Source: Luidia sarsii (taxonomy: Eukaryota; Echinodermata; Asteroidea; Paxillosida; Luidiidae). Taken from it: DNA of 64,000 bases. The stretch covers positions 1,377,764-1,441,763 of the forward strand of contig OX465113.1 of the NCBI GenBank assembly GCA_949987565.1, written 5' to 3'. Made by a program: the position numbers and the translations under genes. This document shows positions 1 through 17,700 of the stretch, in pieces; within the stretch, counting starts at the first letter, position 1, and every line of letters starts with the position of its first letter. The notes beneath the pieces are model-generated. The model ran no database searches, was not told the DNA's origin, and was given only the letters and a program-made list of their open reading frames with translations.

Positions 1-160
1 CTAAGAATGGACTAGTCCATCAAAGGGAAGAATGTGATTTTTCTTATTTAATTTGTTTAAATTTGTTTATCTATTTATTTTGAAATTATAGACACAATAT
101 GATTTTGGCGTTGAAGACAAAGTATTCAAAACACGGCATTTACCCTACTAGATGTGTAAA

Positions 161-305
161 TAGATCGTTTGCACCGGCAGCCATCTTTGGGGCCTTCTAG
201 TGTTATTAAAATTCAGTGACAATGTGGGTACAAAGAGTGCACTCTTGCCTATCCAAGAGGAACAAAGACTAGGCCCCAAAGATGGCCACCAGTGCAACCG
301 ATCTA
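161..305. mobile_element. MITE family A, copy 1 (145 bp)
   Basis: The ends form terminal inverted repeats of about 33 bp: it opens TAGATCGTTTGCACCGG and closes with the near-complement ending CCGATCTA. A second, about 95% similar copy lies at 15077-15222. Both copies lie in gene-poor DNA next to coding exons: this one is about 250 bp beyond the last coding exon of the zinc transporter. There is no coding capacity. A short non-autonomous DNA transposon is the simplest reading; the target-site duplication is not obvious. Confidence 0.7.
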
Positions 306-556
306 TTAAACAGTATACACCCAGGAAATGCTTTAAAAAAACATACCAAAGCTGCCTGATTTTTTGTCAGCAGGCAATCGGGTAAAGCACTGAGCATAGT
401 GTTTAGTAATTACACGTCGAGTAGGGCAAACCAATGTTTCAATTTTTTTTTGAAATTGGAGGTTATCTGATTTGCCATCCTCGCTCGACCCGTCCCCTGT
501 GACCTCTGTTGCCGTAGTTACCATCCGGAGATTTGGGTGAGACTTTCCCTGCATCG

Positions 557-6571
<6,015 letters not shown>

Positions 6572-7116
6572 CTGATTTTAGTTGTCAAAATGCAGGTTTT
6601 TGTAAAATATCGGAAATAAATAGCAGCTGGTCACACCGTACACTTCATACACACACGGTGCAAATAAACACGGACTGCCTTCGTGTCCTGTCCATATGGA
6701 CCAACTGGTAGCCGTGCGTCGAAGCAAGTGCGCTCGGAAAGGGACAAATATTGTTCGGCACCAGCTAAGGAAACAGATGGCCAGGTGGTCTGGTACCTTA
6801 AACGTTATGCTCTAAATACGCAAGAAAGATGACGATGGAAAAAGAACCTGACTCAACCCAGGCCGTGAAACATTCATTTCCCAAGAGGTTTCCAAGGAAA
6901 CTCAATAAATCACTTTGAAAGATGTGTCAATTTGTCCATTTTGTGCTTGATTAATTGCTTAATATATTGGAGGATCTATGCAGTTCTTAATGCAAAGAAC
7001 TTAAGTTCTTAATGCAAATGAAAGCAAAGCTAGCTACTTTTTTTCTACTCAATAAAGAATTGACTTGCCTTATTATTTGAACCCCCCGGCAATTCAACTG
7101 CCATAAAACAAACAAA
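6572..7116. promoter_or_regulatory. Shared divergent promoter region, ZnT7 / PDZ gene
   Basis: The two start codons (6571 minus, 7119 plus) face away from each other across 545 bp. The PDZ start sits in AAACAAAATGGCG, an acceptable animal start context. I see no convincing TATA box at a fixed distance from either ATG, so transcription starts cannot be placed. Treating this as a bidirectional promoter is inference from the geometry. Confidence 0.5.
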
Positions 7117-10100
7117 ATGGCGACACTCGGAGACGGTGGAATTCCGTGCGTAAGTTGTGGTAACTCTTGCTTTTTACTTACTGAAACGATTGATACAGAA
7201 CTTGTAGGGACAGTATGATCGTAGAATGAATATCAGAGATGGTAGTAGCTTTTATAATCGATTTGGTCGTTTAGAATTATCAGGATGCTGTAAAGAAAAG
7301 TTTCCTAATACTCCGGGCCTGTTGGCCCAGCCCATGTTAGCGAATAGCCGCCTCTTGAGGGCGCTATATATATATAGTGGTACTGTTTTCTAAATAATTG
7401 TTACCGGTAATTGAACTAAATTACATGTGGTGCAACTTCGAAACTCATTAAAAATTATTTGAAGAGACCCGTGCATCACCACTTCTAACCCTCACTCTAG
7501 TCTATAGAGTACTATAGAGGGCGCTGTTCGCTGAGAGAGTTTGTGTTTCCAATCACTCCAAATCAATCCGGAGAAATCGAGTAAATTCTGCCTCAACCAA
7601 GACCCAAATTAACCCCTAATCTACTCCAGTATATTCAATCATCATTTGGTCTGGCTTTTGGTTTCCAAAAGGTAGAGGATCATCGAAAATTCGCTGGATA
7701 CCAACCCCAATATTACTGACCACCTGAAGTAAACAATTAATCAACGTTGGCCGCCATCTTCGAGTTGGACTACGGTATCTACATCGCACAACTATGGCGC
7801 TTCGCTTCATACTCACCATCGTGTTCGTACTCAAACTGTACCAGCATTTGAATACCTTGAGGCACACCTGGACACTGAAACCCAGTATTCCTGCAAACCG
7901 ACTACTTCCAAACCGTCACTTTTCAATCTCAAGTGAACCCTGCTGCAACAACTTCAAACCAAACCACCCCTGCACCATCTCATAAACAAAACCTGAGGAT
8001 AATGACTTAACTGCCGCAGTGTGTTGGCCAAAAGATCCGAACTAATTGCAGCCATGGAATACATAAAACCTGATATTGTCTGCGGAACTGAATCCTGGCT
8101 CAGTGGTATCAAGCCAGGTAAAATTGCATCTGAAGGCTACATTAAATCAAGCGAAATCTTCCATGAAAATTTCACTGCATACAGAAATGATCGTAATGCC
8201 CAAGGAGGGGGTGTTTTTATACTCGTTCGTCGGAACTTGGTCTCCATTGAACAACCACAACTTGTTACTAACTGTGAGTTAGAATGGGTCAACGTTAAAC
8301 TCCAAAACAGCAGGGACCTGTTAATTGGATGTTTCTACATGCCTCACCGAAATGCTAGTGACATCAATGAACTCAGCAGATCGTTAAAAATACTAACAGC
8401 AAACAGCCTCTCAGATAAGCATATAATCCTCGCAGGAGACTTCAACTGCCCAAACATTAACTGGGATAGTTGCACTGTTACTCCTGGAAGCAGTGATACG
8501 TGCATACAACAAAACTTAATTGACATCACCACCAACCTGACACAAGTCCACTTGCTACCCACACGTGAAAATAACTTGTTGGACCTAGTATTCACATCCA
8601 ACCCCACATTAGTGAAGTCTTCAATCTCTGCCCCAGGACTTTCTGATCATGATATTGTGATAACTGACGTCGATACAAAGCCATTCCATATTCATTATGC
8701 ACCGAAGAAATGTTACTTGTACTCACGCGCAAACTGGAAAAACTTATCAGAGGATATGGATATTCTTTCAAAAGATATTGGAAACATGCAAGGAAACGGC
8801 TGCGACGTACATCAGATGTGGGATCAGTTTAAATCAACCCTCTTGAAGGCAATTGAAAAGCACATTCCCTACAAGATGAGGAAAGGGAATTCCTCTCCTC
8901 CTTGGTTTGGCAGAACCATTACAAAACTAATCAAACGGAAAAGGAGACTCTACAGACGTGCCAGGAACCACAAAAAATGGCAAGCATACCGCTGCTTCCA
9001 GAAGGAATGCAAGAAAACAATCAGAAGGGCAGAATGGGACTATACAAACAAAATCATCCAGGGGGGCCTGAGCAACAATAACACCAAGCCTTTTTGGAGG
9101 TACATTAAAACTAGACGACAGGACAACATAGGTGTTGCCCCCCTGAAGAGCAAAGGCACCCTAATCAATGACAGTGCATCTAAGGCAAGAATCTTGGCTG
9201 ACCACTTCAAATCAGTATTCACTCATGACACTGACCCCCTCAATGATCCTCCTCAGATGACCAAAGTCATTGGCCAACAAATAGGTCGCATAGTGATCCA
9301 TTCAGCCGGAGTGGCCAAACTCCTACGTAATTTGAATGTCAACAAAGCTTGCGGACCAGATAACATCCCCAACATTGTTTTAAAAAGCTGTGCCAACAAC
9401 ATCGCCCCAGGACTGTCCGTCATCTACCAGAAATCACTTGACTCTGGCCAACTACCAACAGACTGGCTGAATGCCAATATATCATGTGTGTTCAAGAAAG
9501 GAGATAAACATCTTGCTGAAAACTACCGGCCCATCTCTTTAACATCTGTAGTATGCAAGCAACTTGAGCACATCATCCACAGACAGATCATGGCGCACCT
9601 TGAAGATCACAACATCCTCACACACCTGAACCATGGTTTCCGCAGTGGCTTCTCTTGTGAAACCCAGCTCATTGTTACAGCCGATGATTTACTTAAATCG
9701 TTTGACCAAAAAAAACAAGTCGACATTGCGGTACTAGACTTTTCAAAAGCGTTTGACACTATACCCCACAGAAAACTTCTTCACAAACTACATAACTATG
9801 GCATCAGAGGTACGCTACACCAATGGCTTACCTGCTTCCTCACACAACGCAACATGAAAGTCGTACTGGAGGGTATGGCGTCACAGGAAGTACCAGTAGG
9901 CTCTGGAGTCCCCCAAGGAACAGTGTTGGGACCATTACTTTTCCTGTGCCACATAAACGACCTCCCGGACAGCGTTGCATCCCAAGTCCGCCTTTTTGCA
10001 GACGACTGTCTCTTGTACCGCCAAATTAACTCACCCGATGACCATATTACCTTGCGGCAAGACCTAGAAAACCTCGAAACCTGGGCCCAACAGTGGGGAA

Positions 10101-13100
10101 TGCGCTTTAATGCCAATAAATGCAGTATGTTGAGCATCCGAAACAAATCTACACACTTCTACAGCCTCAACAACACCATCCTAAAGCACGTATCTGATAT
10201 CCGCTACCTGGGCATTCACTTTTCCTCGGACCTCAAATGGAACTTACATGTATCCAACACCACCAAGAGAGCAAACTCCACATTAGGATTCCTACGGAGG
10301 AACCTCAGAAACTGCCCACCAAGCTGTAGACGGACAGCCTACATGGCCCTGGTGCGATCGGCGCTGGAATATGGGGCAGTGGTTTGGGACCCCTATTCAA
10401 TAACCAACATAGACCGCCTTGAACGTATCCAACATCGTGCTGCTCGTTTCATTACTGGCGATTACAATTCACGGAAAACAGGATGTATCACTGAAATGCT
10501 GCGATCTCTAAAATTACAGCCCCTTCAGGTGAGACGGAAACAACTACGCCTGTTACTCCTGTACAAGATAGCAAATGGACTGGTAACAGCTATCCCCTCA
10601 CACCTATACCTAACACCAAAGAAAAAAGGAAGATTAATTCGCCCAAGAAAACTTGATGGCTCAACCACATCCTCATCCAATCCCATAGCAAATTCCATCG
10701 CCGTAAACTCCAAATGCTTCAAAGCATCCTGGTGCAATACAGACCAACTCAAAAACTCCTTCTTCAATAGGTCAATCATAGACTGGAATCACCTAAACGA
10801 GAACCTTGTTCAAGCTGACTCGGTTGAGAGGTTCAGAACCCTCCTCGGCCATGGATCACACTCAGTCTAATTCACCAGCGTTCACCCTCTCTCTCCGTTG
10901 CGTTAATGCCAGAATTGGTTTCTGCAACGTACCCATACAGATACAGATTTGACTTATCTAAATATCTTTTCCAATTCCAAATTCAATGTTCTGCTCTGAT
11001 TTATTTGAACTTTTTGCAAATTATCAGTGTTTAAATTATAGTACTTAAGTACTACTACTAGTAGTACTAGTACTAGTAGTCCCCTCAGATAACAATCATA
11101 GTTGGGGTATCTTCAATGTTTAGGCATGGTGAGCCTTAATAAACAGCTTTAGTCCAGGTCTCCTCTTACTCTTACTAGTCTTATTTACTGAAATACTAGT
11201 TCACTGCAGTAGTTGCGGTAACGTAAGTTTTTGTAACCCTCATCCAGGATGAGGGTTACGGTTACCATTTTTCACCATTTTCTCGTAACACATGGTTGAC
11301 GGATTGAGCTGAAACTTTCACAGGTGTGTTATTTCACACATATGCTTGATTTGACAAAGTATGGATGCGTTTCTAAGACCTTTACCAATGGTGTGTACTG
11401 TGTAGGACTAGGAGCTTTAATGAAACTAAAATCTCGCTCCATTTACTTCTGATCTCTTTCCAGATTGATGTTATCCTGAAGAAGATCCCAGGTGCGGGTC
11501 TGGGGTTGAGCATCGCTGGTGGGATTGACCAGGACAAAAACAAGAACCCCTATGCCCCTGGGGACTCGGTAAGCCATTGCCAAATGCTAGCATCTCACCC
11601 TACCAGCTTTCCTCTCTTTCCCCAATCCCACTCCCTGACCCTCCCTGCCCTTCCCTTGTGATCTCACTCTGCCAGCTTTCCTCTCTTTCTTAGCCCTCTG
11701 CTAATCTCAACCCCACTCCCTGACCCTCCCCGCCCTTCCCTCTGATCTCACTGTCAGAGGGTTATAAAAAGGGGTCCCAGACCAGATGCTATGTGATTTA
11801 AGAAAAGCCGTAGAATTTTTAGAATGGAAAATATTAATACATTTATTGATCTATTCTTTTACAAAGAAATTACAAATTCAATCTTAAATCCACAATTAAT
11901 TCAGTTCAACAATTTACAGAAGAAAATAAAAAATGTTCTTGCAAGATGCAGAGCCGGGTAGGGATCCGTGCACGGGTGCTTCTGGTGTTCCCATGTCCTT
12001 CCTTATAGATGGAGCCTCACAGCTATTCCCAATAGGTGCTTTCCTGATGGATGCTGTACATGCCGGCTCTCGCTCTCCCATTGCAGAGTGAACTTAAAGT
12101 TCTATGTACGAAAATGTTGTCCCCTGGACAACGGCGGCTATCAACAAAAATGAATAGATAAAACATTTTGTTTTGGGCTTAATGCCTCCCATCTCCCGAA
12201 TTTCATTTTTGAGTGGTTACTGGTTACCCGCAATTTATGCTTCCAGCTTCCCAAATTTTAGATTTATTTGTCATCCCCATTAAACTCCCAACTACCGTTA
12301 TTTTGTTTCTCATTCCTCCCACTTAAATGTGCGATCCTAACAATCAAGCATAAACAAAATATGTATACAACAAAAGTTTTCCATTCTTATTAAACTTAGA
12401 TGTATACATACAAATTCGAAATTTACCAAACCCGCCAACTAATATTAAATCCTTATTTAAATGAAGCATCCCCCTTATTCATCAAATACGTAAAAGTGTA
12501 ACTCATATTGCAAGCCTTCCTCCAAAGAGGAACAATATCATAATTTTCACATGCCTTCATTTTTCAGAGACAATATTAACCTTACATCGTATGAACTGTT
12601 AATTAAGGAAACTTGTTTTCTCACTTACGTTGGTTTCCAAAAGAAAATATGACTTGCAACAGGGAGAAGGTTGTGGTCGTCTGCGATGATCTGCCAGGGA
12701 GCGGACTCCAAGCCTCCGCAAATGTTGCGGCCTTACACCCACATAAAGCAGTTTGGCCTTTTCAAGCCCCACACGCCCACGGTGTGCACATGTTATGCCT
12801 GAGCTGGGCAGAACCCCACACCCATGGTACTATGGACTCACGTCCAAGTATTGGTGCTCATGCACCTACAGGTAGCTTTCTGGTGTACCGACCACACCCA
12901 TGATATGGGCTCAGGAGAGCTCACTAGGCTGCTGACCACCTCCCTTGATGTTAACATTGCAAGTGACTCAACCTTACCAGACCCAGGGAGGTCTGGACTT
13001 CTGGCCATTATTATGCAAATATATACAAAGTCTACCAGGGATACATGCACATTCCACTTACAAAAGCTCCCAGATTCCACTCCTCCACTGTGGAGTGGAG

Positions 13101-15427
13101 AACACAATACACGATTCATGACCCACTTTCCTGCTATGGTGGTCTGCATAGGACATGCACAGAAAATCTTGTTAAACACACATATCTGTAAATATTCACT
13201 AGATATATTCCCCTTAACATGCAGGTCATAATTACTATCCTTATCTAAGAAAAGAAAATATTGGGTGATTTCAATCTCATAGTGACACTCACCCTGCCAA
13301 CTTTTCTATTTTTCTTAGCCCTCTGTCAATCCCCATGATGTTTATGTGGTCACTTTTAATATGGATTTGCCAAGTTGCTTGCCATTTTCCTTGAGTACTT
13401 ACTGTACCTGTTTTGGTTTTCCCGGTTGTCCTCAATGTTTGTTCTTGTCTTTGTTTCTGATACACTTCAGCTGGTCTTTGTTTCACTGCTTACTCATGCA
13501 TCACTGTGTTTTTTTCTTACTGATTCACTCGTATCTATTTAGTAGGCCTAGGGCCTATGCTTCATGACTTTTATCTTTTACATGTATCCGATGTTTACAT
13601 GTTTCTTGTCAAATTATTCATAGATCTGTATTTCTCAAATATATCCTGCATTTCCATGATTTATAACGTCTTTAAATTCAAGATTTATCTTGACCATATC
13701 ATTTACTCAAGCGCCCTCGAGTGGTAGACACAGGCCAGCCAACTGTGTGACTTGGCCATGCCTTGTGCATAATCGACTGTTCCTTTTCCTTTAAAAGTTT
13801 GATTTCTTGTATTTTTGACATTTTTGGTTTGTTTAATGACACTCCAATCTTTCATAATCAGTTGGAGGAACCGTTAATTTCCGTCAATAAAGACCAAAAA
13901 AAATCTGCATTTTGTGAGCTTCACCTTGCTACTTTTATCCGCCAGTCAAATGTTTAAATAAATAGCCATTTCTCCATAAGGCATTTCAATTTTTCGGTAA
14001 CAGGGATCACTACAAGATTTTCTATATATCTAAGGAATGGAATGCGCTACAGGTGTCAAACTGGCATCAAAATAAAGCTTATTTCAGGCTCTTTCCGACT
14101 ATGGGTATAACTTAGAATAATTGTTTCCGACTCAAGGGCCTTTTTTGTGCATAGCCAGTCTCATTTGCACATCGCTACTCTTCTCTTTTCAGGGGATCTT
14201 TGTCAGCGGCATTAAGCCTGGGAGTCCTGCAGAGCTGTCAGGATTGGCCATCGGAGACAAGATCTTGGAGGTAGGATGTCGCTGCCACCAGAAGTGGAGA
14301 AACCAGAGTTTGGCCAGAAAGGGAGGGGGAGTGTTGTTCTCAGCTTTTCTTTCCAGAACTTCTCTCCGTGATCATCTGTTCAGTTTAGACCCCATCTCTC
14401 AAGCTTTCTAGAATTTTCCTCCCCAGATATTTACATCCTAATTTCATTTTGAAAATCAAAGCTATCCGGCTTTTATTTCATCTCATTTTCCTTGTTTGTT
14501 TATTTATTTTACTTAATCTGATTAACTTTATTTGTCTAATTACAATTTTTGCAATGACTGTATTTACAATTACTGTATTTTGTTTCAATTGTTTTTATCA
14601 ACTGAACAACTCCGCAATTTAAGAAATTTTCTGTATTATGAGTTTTATCCTAAATCGCTGTTGTCCAATTAGTTAGGAGAGCCCCTCAACAGAAACTTGT
14701 TTCTTTTGGGCAATCCTGCATGAGCTATAATTGGGTATTGTTAATTGTAATCTGTTATGTTTATTTGTCAGCGTTGATTTGTACTCTTTGTGATTCATTG
14801 TCTGTGATATCCCGGAAAGTGAAACAAATATAAATATAGGTGATATACAAAAATGTTGAACTCCAGGGGAATGGATGAAAAGTATGAGTTATCCGGCGTT
14901 TGACTTATAAAACAAATGTGTACATGCATGTATAGGTCTATTCTTTTGTCCGGAATACAGTATGCAATCGAGGTAAACAGAGGTTCGAGTTAACCGGGTT
15001 CGAGTTATCGCCATTTTACTGTAATATAAATAGACTTTGAGGGCTATCTAACGAAGGCCTTCTCAGGTTTCATGAATAGATGGTTTGCACCGGCAGCCAT
15101 CTTTGTGGCCTTCTAGTGTTATTAAAATTCAGTGACAATGCAGGTACAAAGAGTGCACTCTTGCCTATCCAAGAGGAACAAAGACTAGGCCCCAAAGATG
15201 GCCACCGGTGCAACCGATCTATTAGTTACCCTTTCCAGCGATTTCAGTTCCTTCGTTTCATTCAGCCCCGTGCCTCTCCTCTTGTAATAAATATTTTTTT
15301 GGGTGATTCTCCTCTGAAGGTGAACGGACTGGACCTGACTATGTCAACCCACGACCACGCCATCAAACTCCTGACCAAGGAGAAGTTCAAGGTCCTGAAG
15401 ATGAAGGTCTACCGGCGAGGGATCTAG
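7117..15427 (+). CDS. Single-PDZ-domain protein, TAX1BP3/TIP-1-like, complete, 4 exons
   Basis: Coding exons: 7117-7149, 11464-11568, 14193-14270, 15320-15427. All introns are phase 0 and GT..AG. The product is 107 aa and almost entirely one PDZ domain. The carboxylate-binding loop is GLGLSI (about residues 23-28), followed by GGIDQD, a stretch shared with vertebrate TIP-1. A strand-turn GIFVSGIKPGSPAELSG and GDKILEVNG follow. The helix B start THDHA carries the His of class I PDZ domains, which bind C-terminal S/T-x-hydrophobic tails. TIP-1-type proteins act as isolated PDZ modules that compete with scaffold proteins for ligands. Human TIP-1 is 124 aa, so this one is shorter at both ends. 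Intron 1 (4.3 kb) carries a LINE; intron 3 carries a MITE 97 bp before the last exon. Orthology is likely but not proven; PDZD11-like proteins are less similar. Confidence 0.88.
7500..11170 (+). mobile_element. CR1/Jockey-type non-LTR retrotransposon (LINE)
   Basis: An element with one long endonuclease-RT frame (8006-10870) lies in the PDZ gene's first intron, same strand. Its 3' flank is a short ACTAGT-rich stretch (11040-11085) and an AATAAA near 11140. The 5' edge is uncertain: sequence resembling an untranslated leader begins around 7500, but no target-site duplication was identified. Limits are approximate. Confidence 0.7.
8006..10870 (+). CDS. LINE ORF2: AP-like endonuclease plus reverse transcriptase
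   Basis: The frame is open for about 955 codons. Numbering below starts at codon 8021. The endonuclease half shows the catalytic Glu in CGTESW (about residue 24), AGDFNCPN (138-145) and SDHD (208-211). The RT half shows NYRPISLTS, DFSKAFDTIPH, GVPQGTVLGP and the active site FADD at 659-662, then a thumb-like region ending IDWNHLNENL. The normal N-terminal endonuclease strand LNCRSVLAKR is present from 8006, but a TGA at 8003-8005 lies directly upstream in frame, and the first in-frame ATG is only at 8054. The 5' coding end is therefore probably broken while the rest is uninterrupted, implying recent insertion. The protein nicks target DNA and copies its RNA at the nick. Clade assignment (CR1/L2/Jockey group) is from general motif style. 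Confidence 0.88.
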   Translation, partial: LNCRSVLAKRSELIAAMEYIKPDIVCGTESWLSGIKPGKIASEGYIKSSEIFHENFTAYRNDRNAQGGGVFILVRRNLVSIEQPQLVTNCELEWVNVKLQNSRDLLIGCFYMPHRNASDINELSRSLKILTANSLSDKHIILAGDFNCPNINWDSCTVTPGSSDTCIQQNLIDITTNLTQVHLLPTRENNLLDLVFTSNPTLVKSSISAPGLSDHDIVITDVDTKPFHIHYAPKKCYLYSRANWKNLSEDMDILSKDIGNMQGNGCDVHQMWDQFKSTLLKAIEKHIPYKMRKGNSSPPWFGRTITKLIKRKRRLYRRARNHKKWQAYRCFQKECKKTIRRAEWDYTNKIIQGGLSNNNTKPFWRYIKTRRQDNIGVAPLKSKGTLINDSASKARILADHFKSVFTHDTDPLNDPPQMTKVIGQQIGRIVIHSAGVAKLLRNLNVNKACGPDNIPNIVLKSCANNIAPGLSVIYQKSLDSGQLPTDWLNANISCVFKKGDKHLAENYRPISLTSVVCKQLEHIIHRQIMAHLEDHNILTHLNHGFRSGFSCETQLIVTADDLLKSFDQKKQVDIAVLDFSKAFDTIPHRKLLHKLHNYGIRGTLHQWLTCFLTQRNMKVVLEGMASQEVPVGSGVPQGTVLGPLLFLCHINDLPDSVASQVRLFADDCLLYRQINSPDDHITLRQDLENLETWAQQWGMRFNANKCSMLSIRNKSTHFYSLNNTILKHVSDIRYLGIHFSSDLKWNLHVSNTTKRANSTLGFLRRNLRNCPPSCRRTAYMALVRSALEYGAVVWDPYSITNIDRLERIQHRAARFITGDYNSRKTGCITEMLRSLKLQPLQVRRKQLRLLLLYKIANGLVTAIPSHLYLTPKKKGRLIRPRKLDGSTTSSSNPIANSIAVNSKCFKASWCNTDQLKNSFFNRSIIDWNHLNENLVQADSVERFRTLLGHGSHSV
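11569..14192 (+). other. PDZ gene intron 2, repeat remnants
   Basis: No coding exon is supported here. A ~100 bp C-rich unit (CTCCCTGACCCTCCC) is duplicated at 11580-11755. Its tail word TTCTTAGCCCTCTG reappears at about 13310. That suggests roughly 1.5 kb of foreign DNA (about 11760-13285) was inserted into, or duplicated with, this unit. The open frames in this stretch show no recognisable domain. Confidence 0.4.
15077..15222. mobile_element. MITE family A, copy 2
   Basis: This copy is nearly identical to 161-305, with inverted termini TAGATGGTTTGCACCGG and its complement ending CGATCTA. It lies in PDZ intron 3, ending 97 bp before the last coding exon, so an open frame runs through it into that exon; the true 3' splice site is the AG at 15318-15319. 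Confidence 0.7.
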
Positions 15428-15655
15428 AATGGACGAGGAGAGACTCCAGAGGGAGCCCCGTGTGAACCTTTTCCCTCCTGAAAGCTGTAATGATCGTTCA
15501 CAAAGTTATAGGGAAATGATGCTTTATTCTTTTCCGCCCAGGATTTTGAGTATTTTGTGATGTGGCTTCTCAGTAAAGGCCAAACAAAAAAATAGTTCTT
15601 CTTGCAGGACTCATTATGGGAGAGGTTCTCTTTTTTCTTTTTTTTATGAACCATG

Positions 15656-15831
15656 GTTGGAGTAATAGGTTTGTGGTGACACCACCATGCAAAGTTCTCT
15701 TTTGTGAGTATGTTTGGTTCTGAGAAGAACCGGAGGAACTCGACGTTTCGGACAGTTTACTCTGTTCATCTTCAGTCTCACAAAAGAGAACTTTGCACGG
15801 TGTCAACGCAAACCTATTACTCCTGCTATTC
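15656..15831. repeat. Foldback element with GACGTTTCGGACAG core
   Basis: The left arm (GGAGTAATAGGTTTGTGG... through TTCTCTTTTGTGAG) pairs with the right arm (CTCACAAAAGAGAACTTTGC... AACCTATTACTCC). The centre carries CTCGACGTTTCGGACAG. Degraded relatives with the GGTTTGCGGTGAC word occur near 755, 34110, 44850 and 57950. It lies in the probable 3' UTR of the PDZ gene. Confidence 0.65.
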
Positions 15832-16529
15832 TCACCATGAACACCTTCCAATCTCATTTGAACTGTGGTTGGGGTGCCTATTGGTAACCACAGCTGTGAT
15901 TGTGAATGGCTGCCCTAGAAAGTGGATCATAAAAAGGGGGTATGGTTGCCCAGCATGGTTTGTGCAGTACAGACCGTTTCTTGAATCGCTGTGCCAGCGT
16001 TTGGCTGTGACTGGTATTGGAACTGTCGTATCTATAACCCTTGGCTTGCATGCCCATCCATTCACAGTCACAGCAGTGGATGTGATGAGACTGTTTCATG
16101 TGTACACAGTATGGCGTGCCCATTCACAGCCACAGCTGTGGATGCAATGACAGTATTGAACTTGTTCACAGTAACTGACCAGTAGACTTCAATTCGCAAA
16201 ACCCTGACCAGAAGTGGTTTAACGATTATTGGAAGATGAAAACAACGTGCTACTAAAAAAAAAAAAAATCACAATGACTGAAACTTACTTGATGCAGGAA
16301 TGTTATTTGAAATGGTTTGTGGCTGATGAGATTGTCACCAAACTCAGGTTTATCTCAAGAAGACAAAAACACAAAAATGCCCTGAAAATTGCCAAAAAGT
16401 TTGTTTGAAAAAAAAAGGGTAGGTGGTTGTCATTGTCAGATCTGATTGCTATCACTGAGAGTTCTCCTGCACATTTCCTATTCCTTCACCGCCACTCCTA
16501 AACGATTGAAAAAAATACTTCACTTCTGA

Positions 16530-16700
16530 CTGGTGCCCCCAATGTGGTAAAGACTATTTGGAAGGCTACCATCTAAGGGCTGGATAGCTCAGTTGGTAAG
16601 AGCGCTGGTGCGCAAAACCAGAGGTCTCGGGTTCGAATCCCGGTCCAGTCAAAGTTTTCTTTGCCAATTTTAACAATCATTTCCCAGTCAGTTTTTCCTG
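16530..16700 (+). repeat. SINE family 1, tRNA-like head (best copy)
   Basis: A tRNA-like fold is visible at about 16580-16650. There is an A-box-like GCTCAGTTGGTAAGAGCG, an anticodon arm CTGGT/ACCAG with loop GCGCAAA, and a B box GGTTCGAATCC. The acceptor arms GCTGGAT and GTCCAGT pair mostly. The loop lacks the invariant T33, and related degraded copies occur at 2.1, 35.2, 36.1, 52.2 and 53.1 kb. All of these extend beyond the tRNA part (upstream GACCAGTTGACAATTTGGG type, downstream CAAAGTTTTCTTTGCC). It is therefore a SINE head rather than a working tRNA gene. Confidence 0.75.
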
Positions 16701-17524
16701 GCAGAAGTTGGAAGTGGATTGATTGAAAATGCTAACTGGGTCCGATTTTGGTTAATGGTTAATGAGTGTGGTTAATGGTTGCTGTGTGGCTGATAAACTT
16801 GACCCAGCAAAGACAGTCTACTGTTTGAAGTTGAAAGTCTATTGGTCAGAAATTGGTCTGATTCTCTAAAGAGAGGTAGATTAAATATGTTTTCTGCTTA
16901 GTTCTTGGACAACATTCTCACCCCAGCAAATATAGTTGACTATTTGGGAGCCACACTCACTTACATTCACCCCATGACCTTTCAGTGACCTCTCAGTGAC
17001 CTCGCATCCTCAGATCTGACATTGATAATCGAGCTAGCTTAGACAGAAGCCTAGAGTTTGAAAAAAAAAAGTTTTTAGCTGCAGTTTAAGTCTGTGCTAC
17101 TCAAAGTAGACTCGCTGTGTTCTAGAATGAAAGGGTTTATTTCCAAATCACTTGAAATCCATTTTCACAGAAGGGATTAATTCCCACTTTCTGCTATTGA
17201 GAAAGATCCACCTGGGATCCAAAAGATCAGACCACCTGAAAATGTCTGAGGGTTTGGGTTGGTTTGTTTTTCGAAAAAAGAGTGAAATACCAAACTGTTC
17301 AAGAGTGAAGGAAACTGTGCCTGGATCTTAGTCCCTTTGTTGCTGGCCCACAGTTGAAGATGGCCTAGTTCAGATTACTGTAGAAGGAGAACTTAGAAGG
17401 ATAGGCCAGGCCAGGAAGAAGGAAAAACAGGCTGGAGTGATAACATCCAAGACGAGGATCAAAAGATGGGATGGCCGTGGCTAAGGGGAAAAGCCACATG
17501 AGAGAATGCCGACAGTTCTATCAG

Positions 17525-17700
17525 TGGTGATATACAAAAATGTTGCAAACTGCTTACTGACTAAAATTACCAAAATGTAAATCTTAAAATTTAGTGGACC
17601 TGACATTTCGATCCTAGCAGGACCTTTCTCAAAGGCAGAGAAAGGTCCTTTGAGAAAGGTCCTGCTAGGATCGAAACGTCAGGCCCACTAAATTTTAGGT
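17525..17700. repeat. Dispersed repeat C, inverted dimer
   Basis: One copy of the element (TCGATCCTAGCAGGACC at the end) is joined head to head to a second copy, giving a near-perfect inverted repeat at about 17586-17697 with centre AAGGCAGAGAAAGG. Single copies occur at 1475-1600 and 60525-60590. Confidence 0.75.

Noticed and set aside
12613..13231. Possible small genes in PDZ intron 2
   Set aside because: Overlapping short frames on both strands, no domain, no splice pattern.
15080..15427. 115-codon frame starting in the MITE
   Set aside because: Only 15320-15427 is coding; the upstream part is transposon and intron.
16579..16652. Functional tRNA-Cys(GCA) gene
   Set aside because: Anticodon loop lacks T33, stems contain mismatches, and related degraded copies with shared flanks show it is a SINE head.
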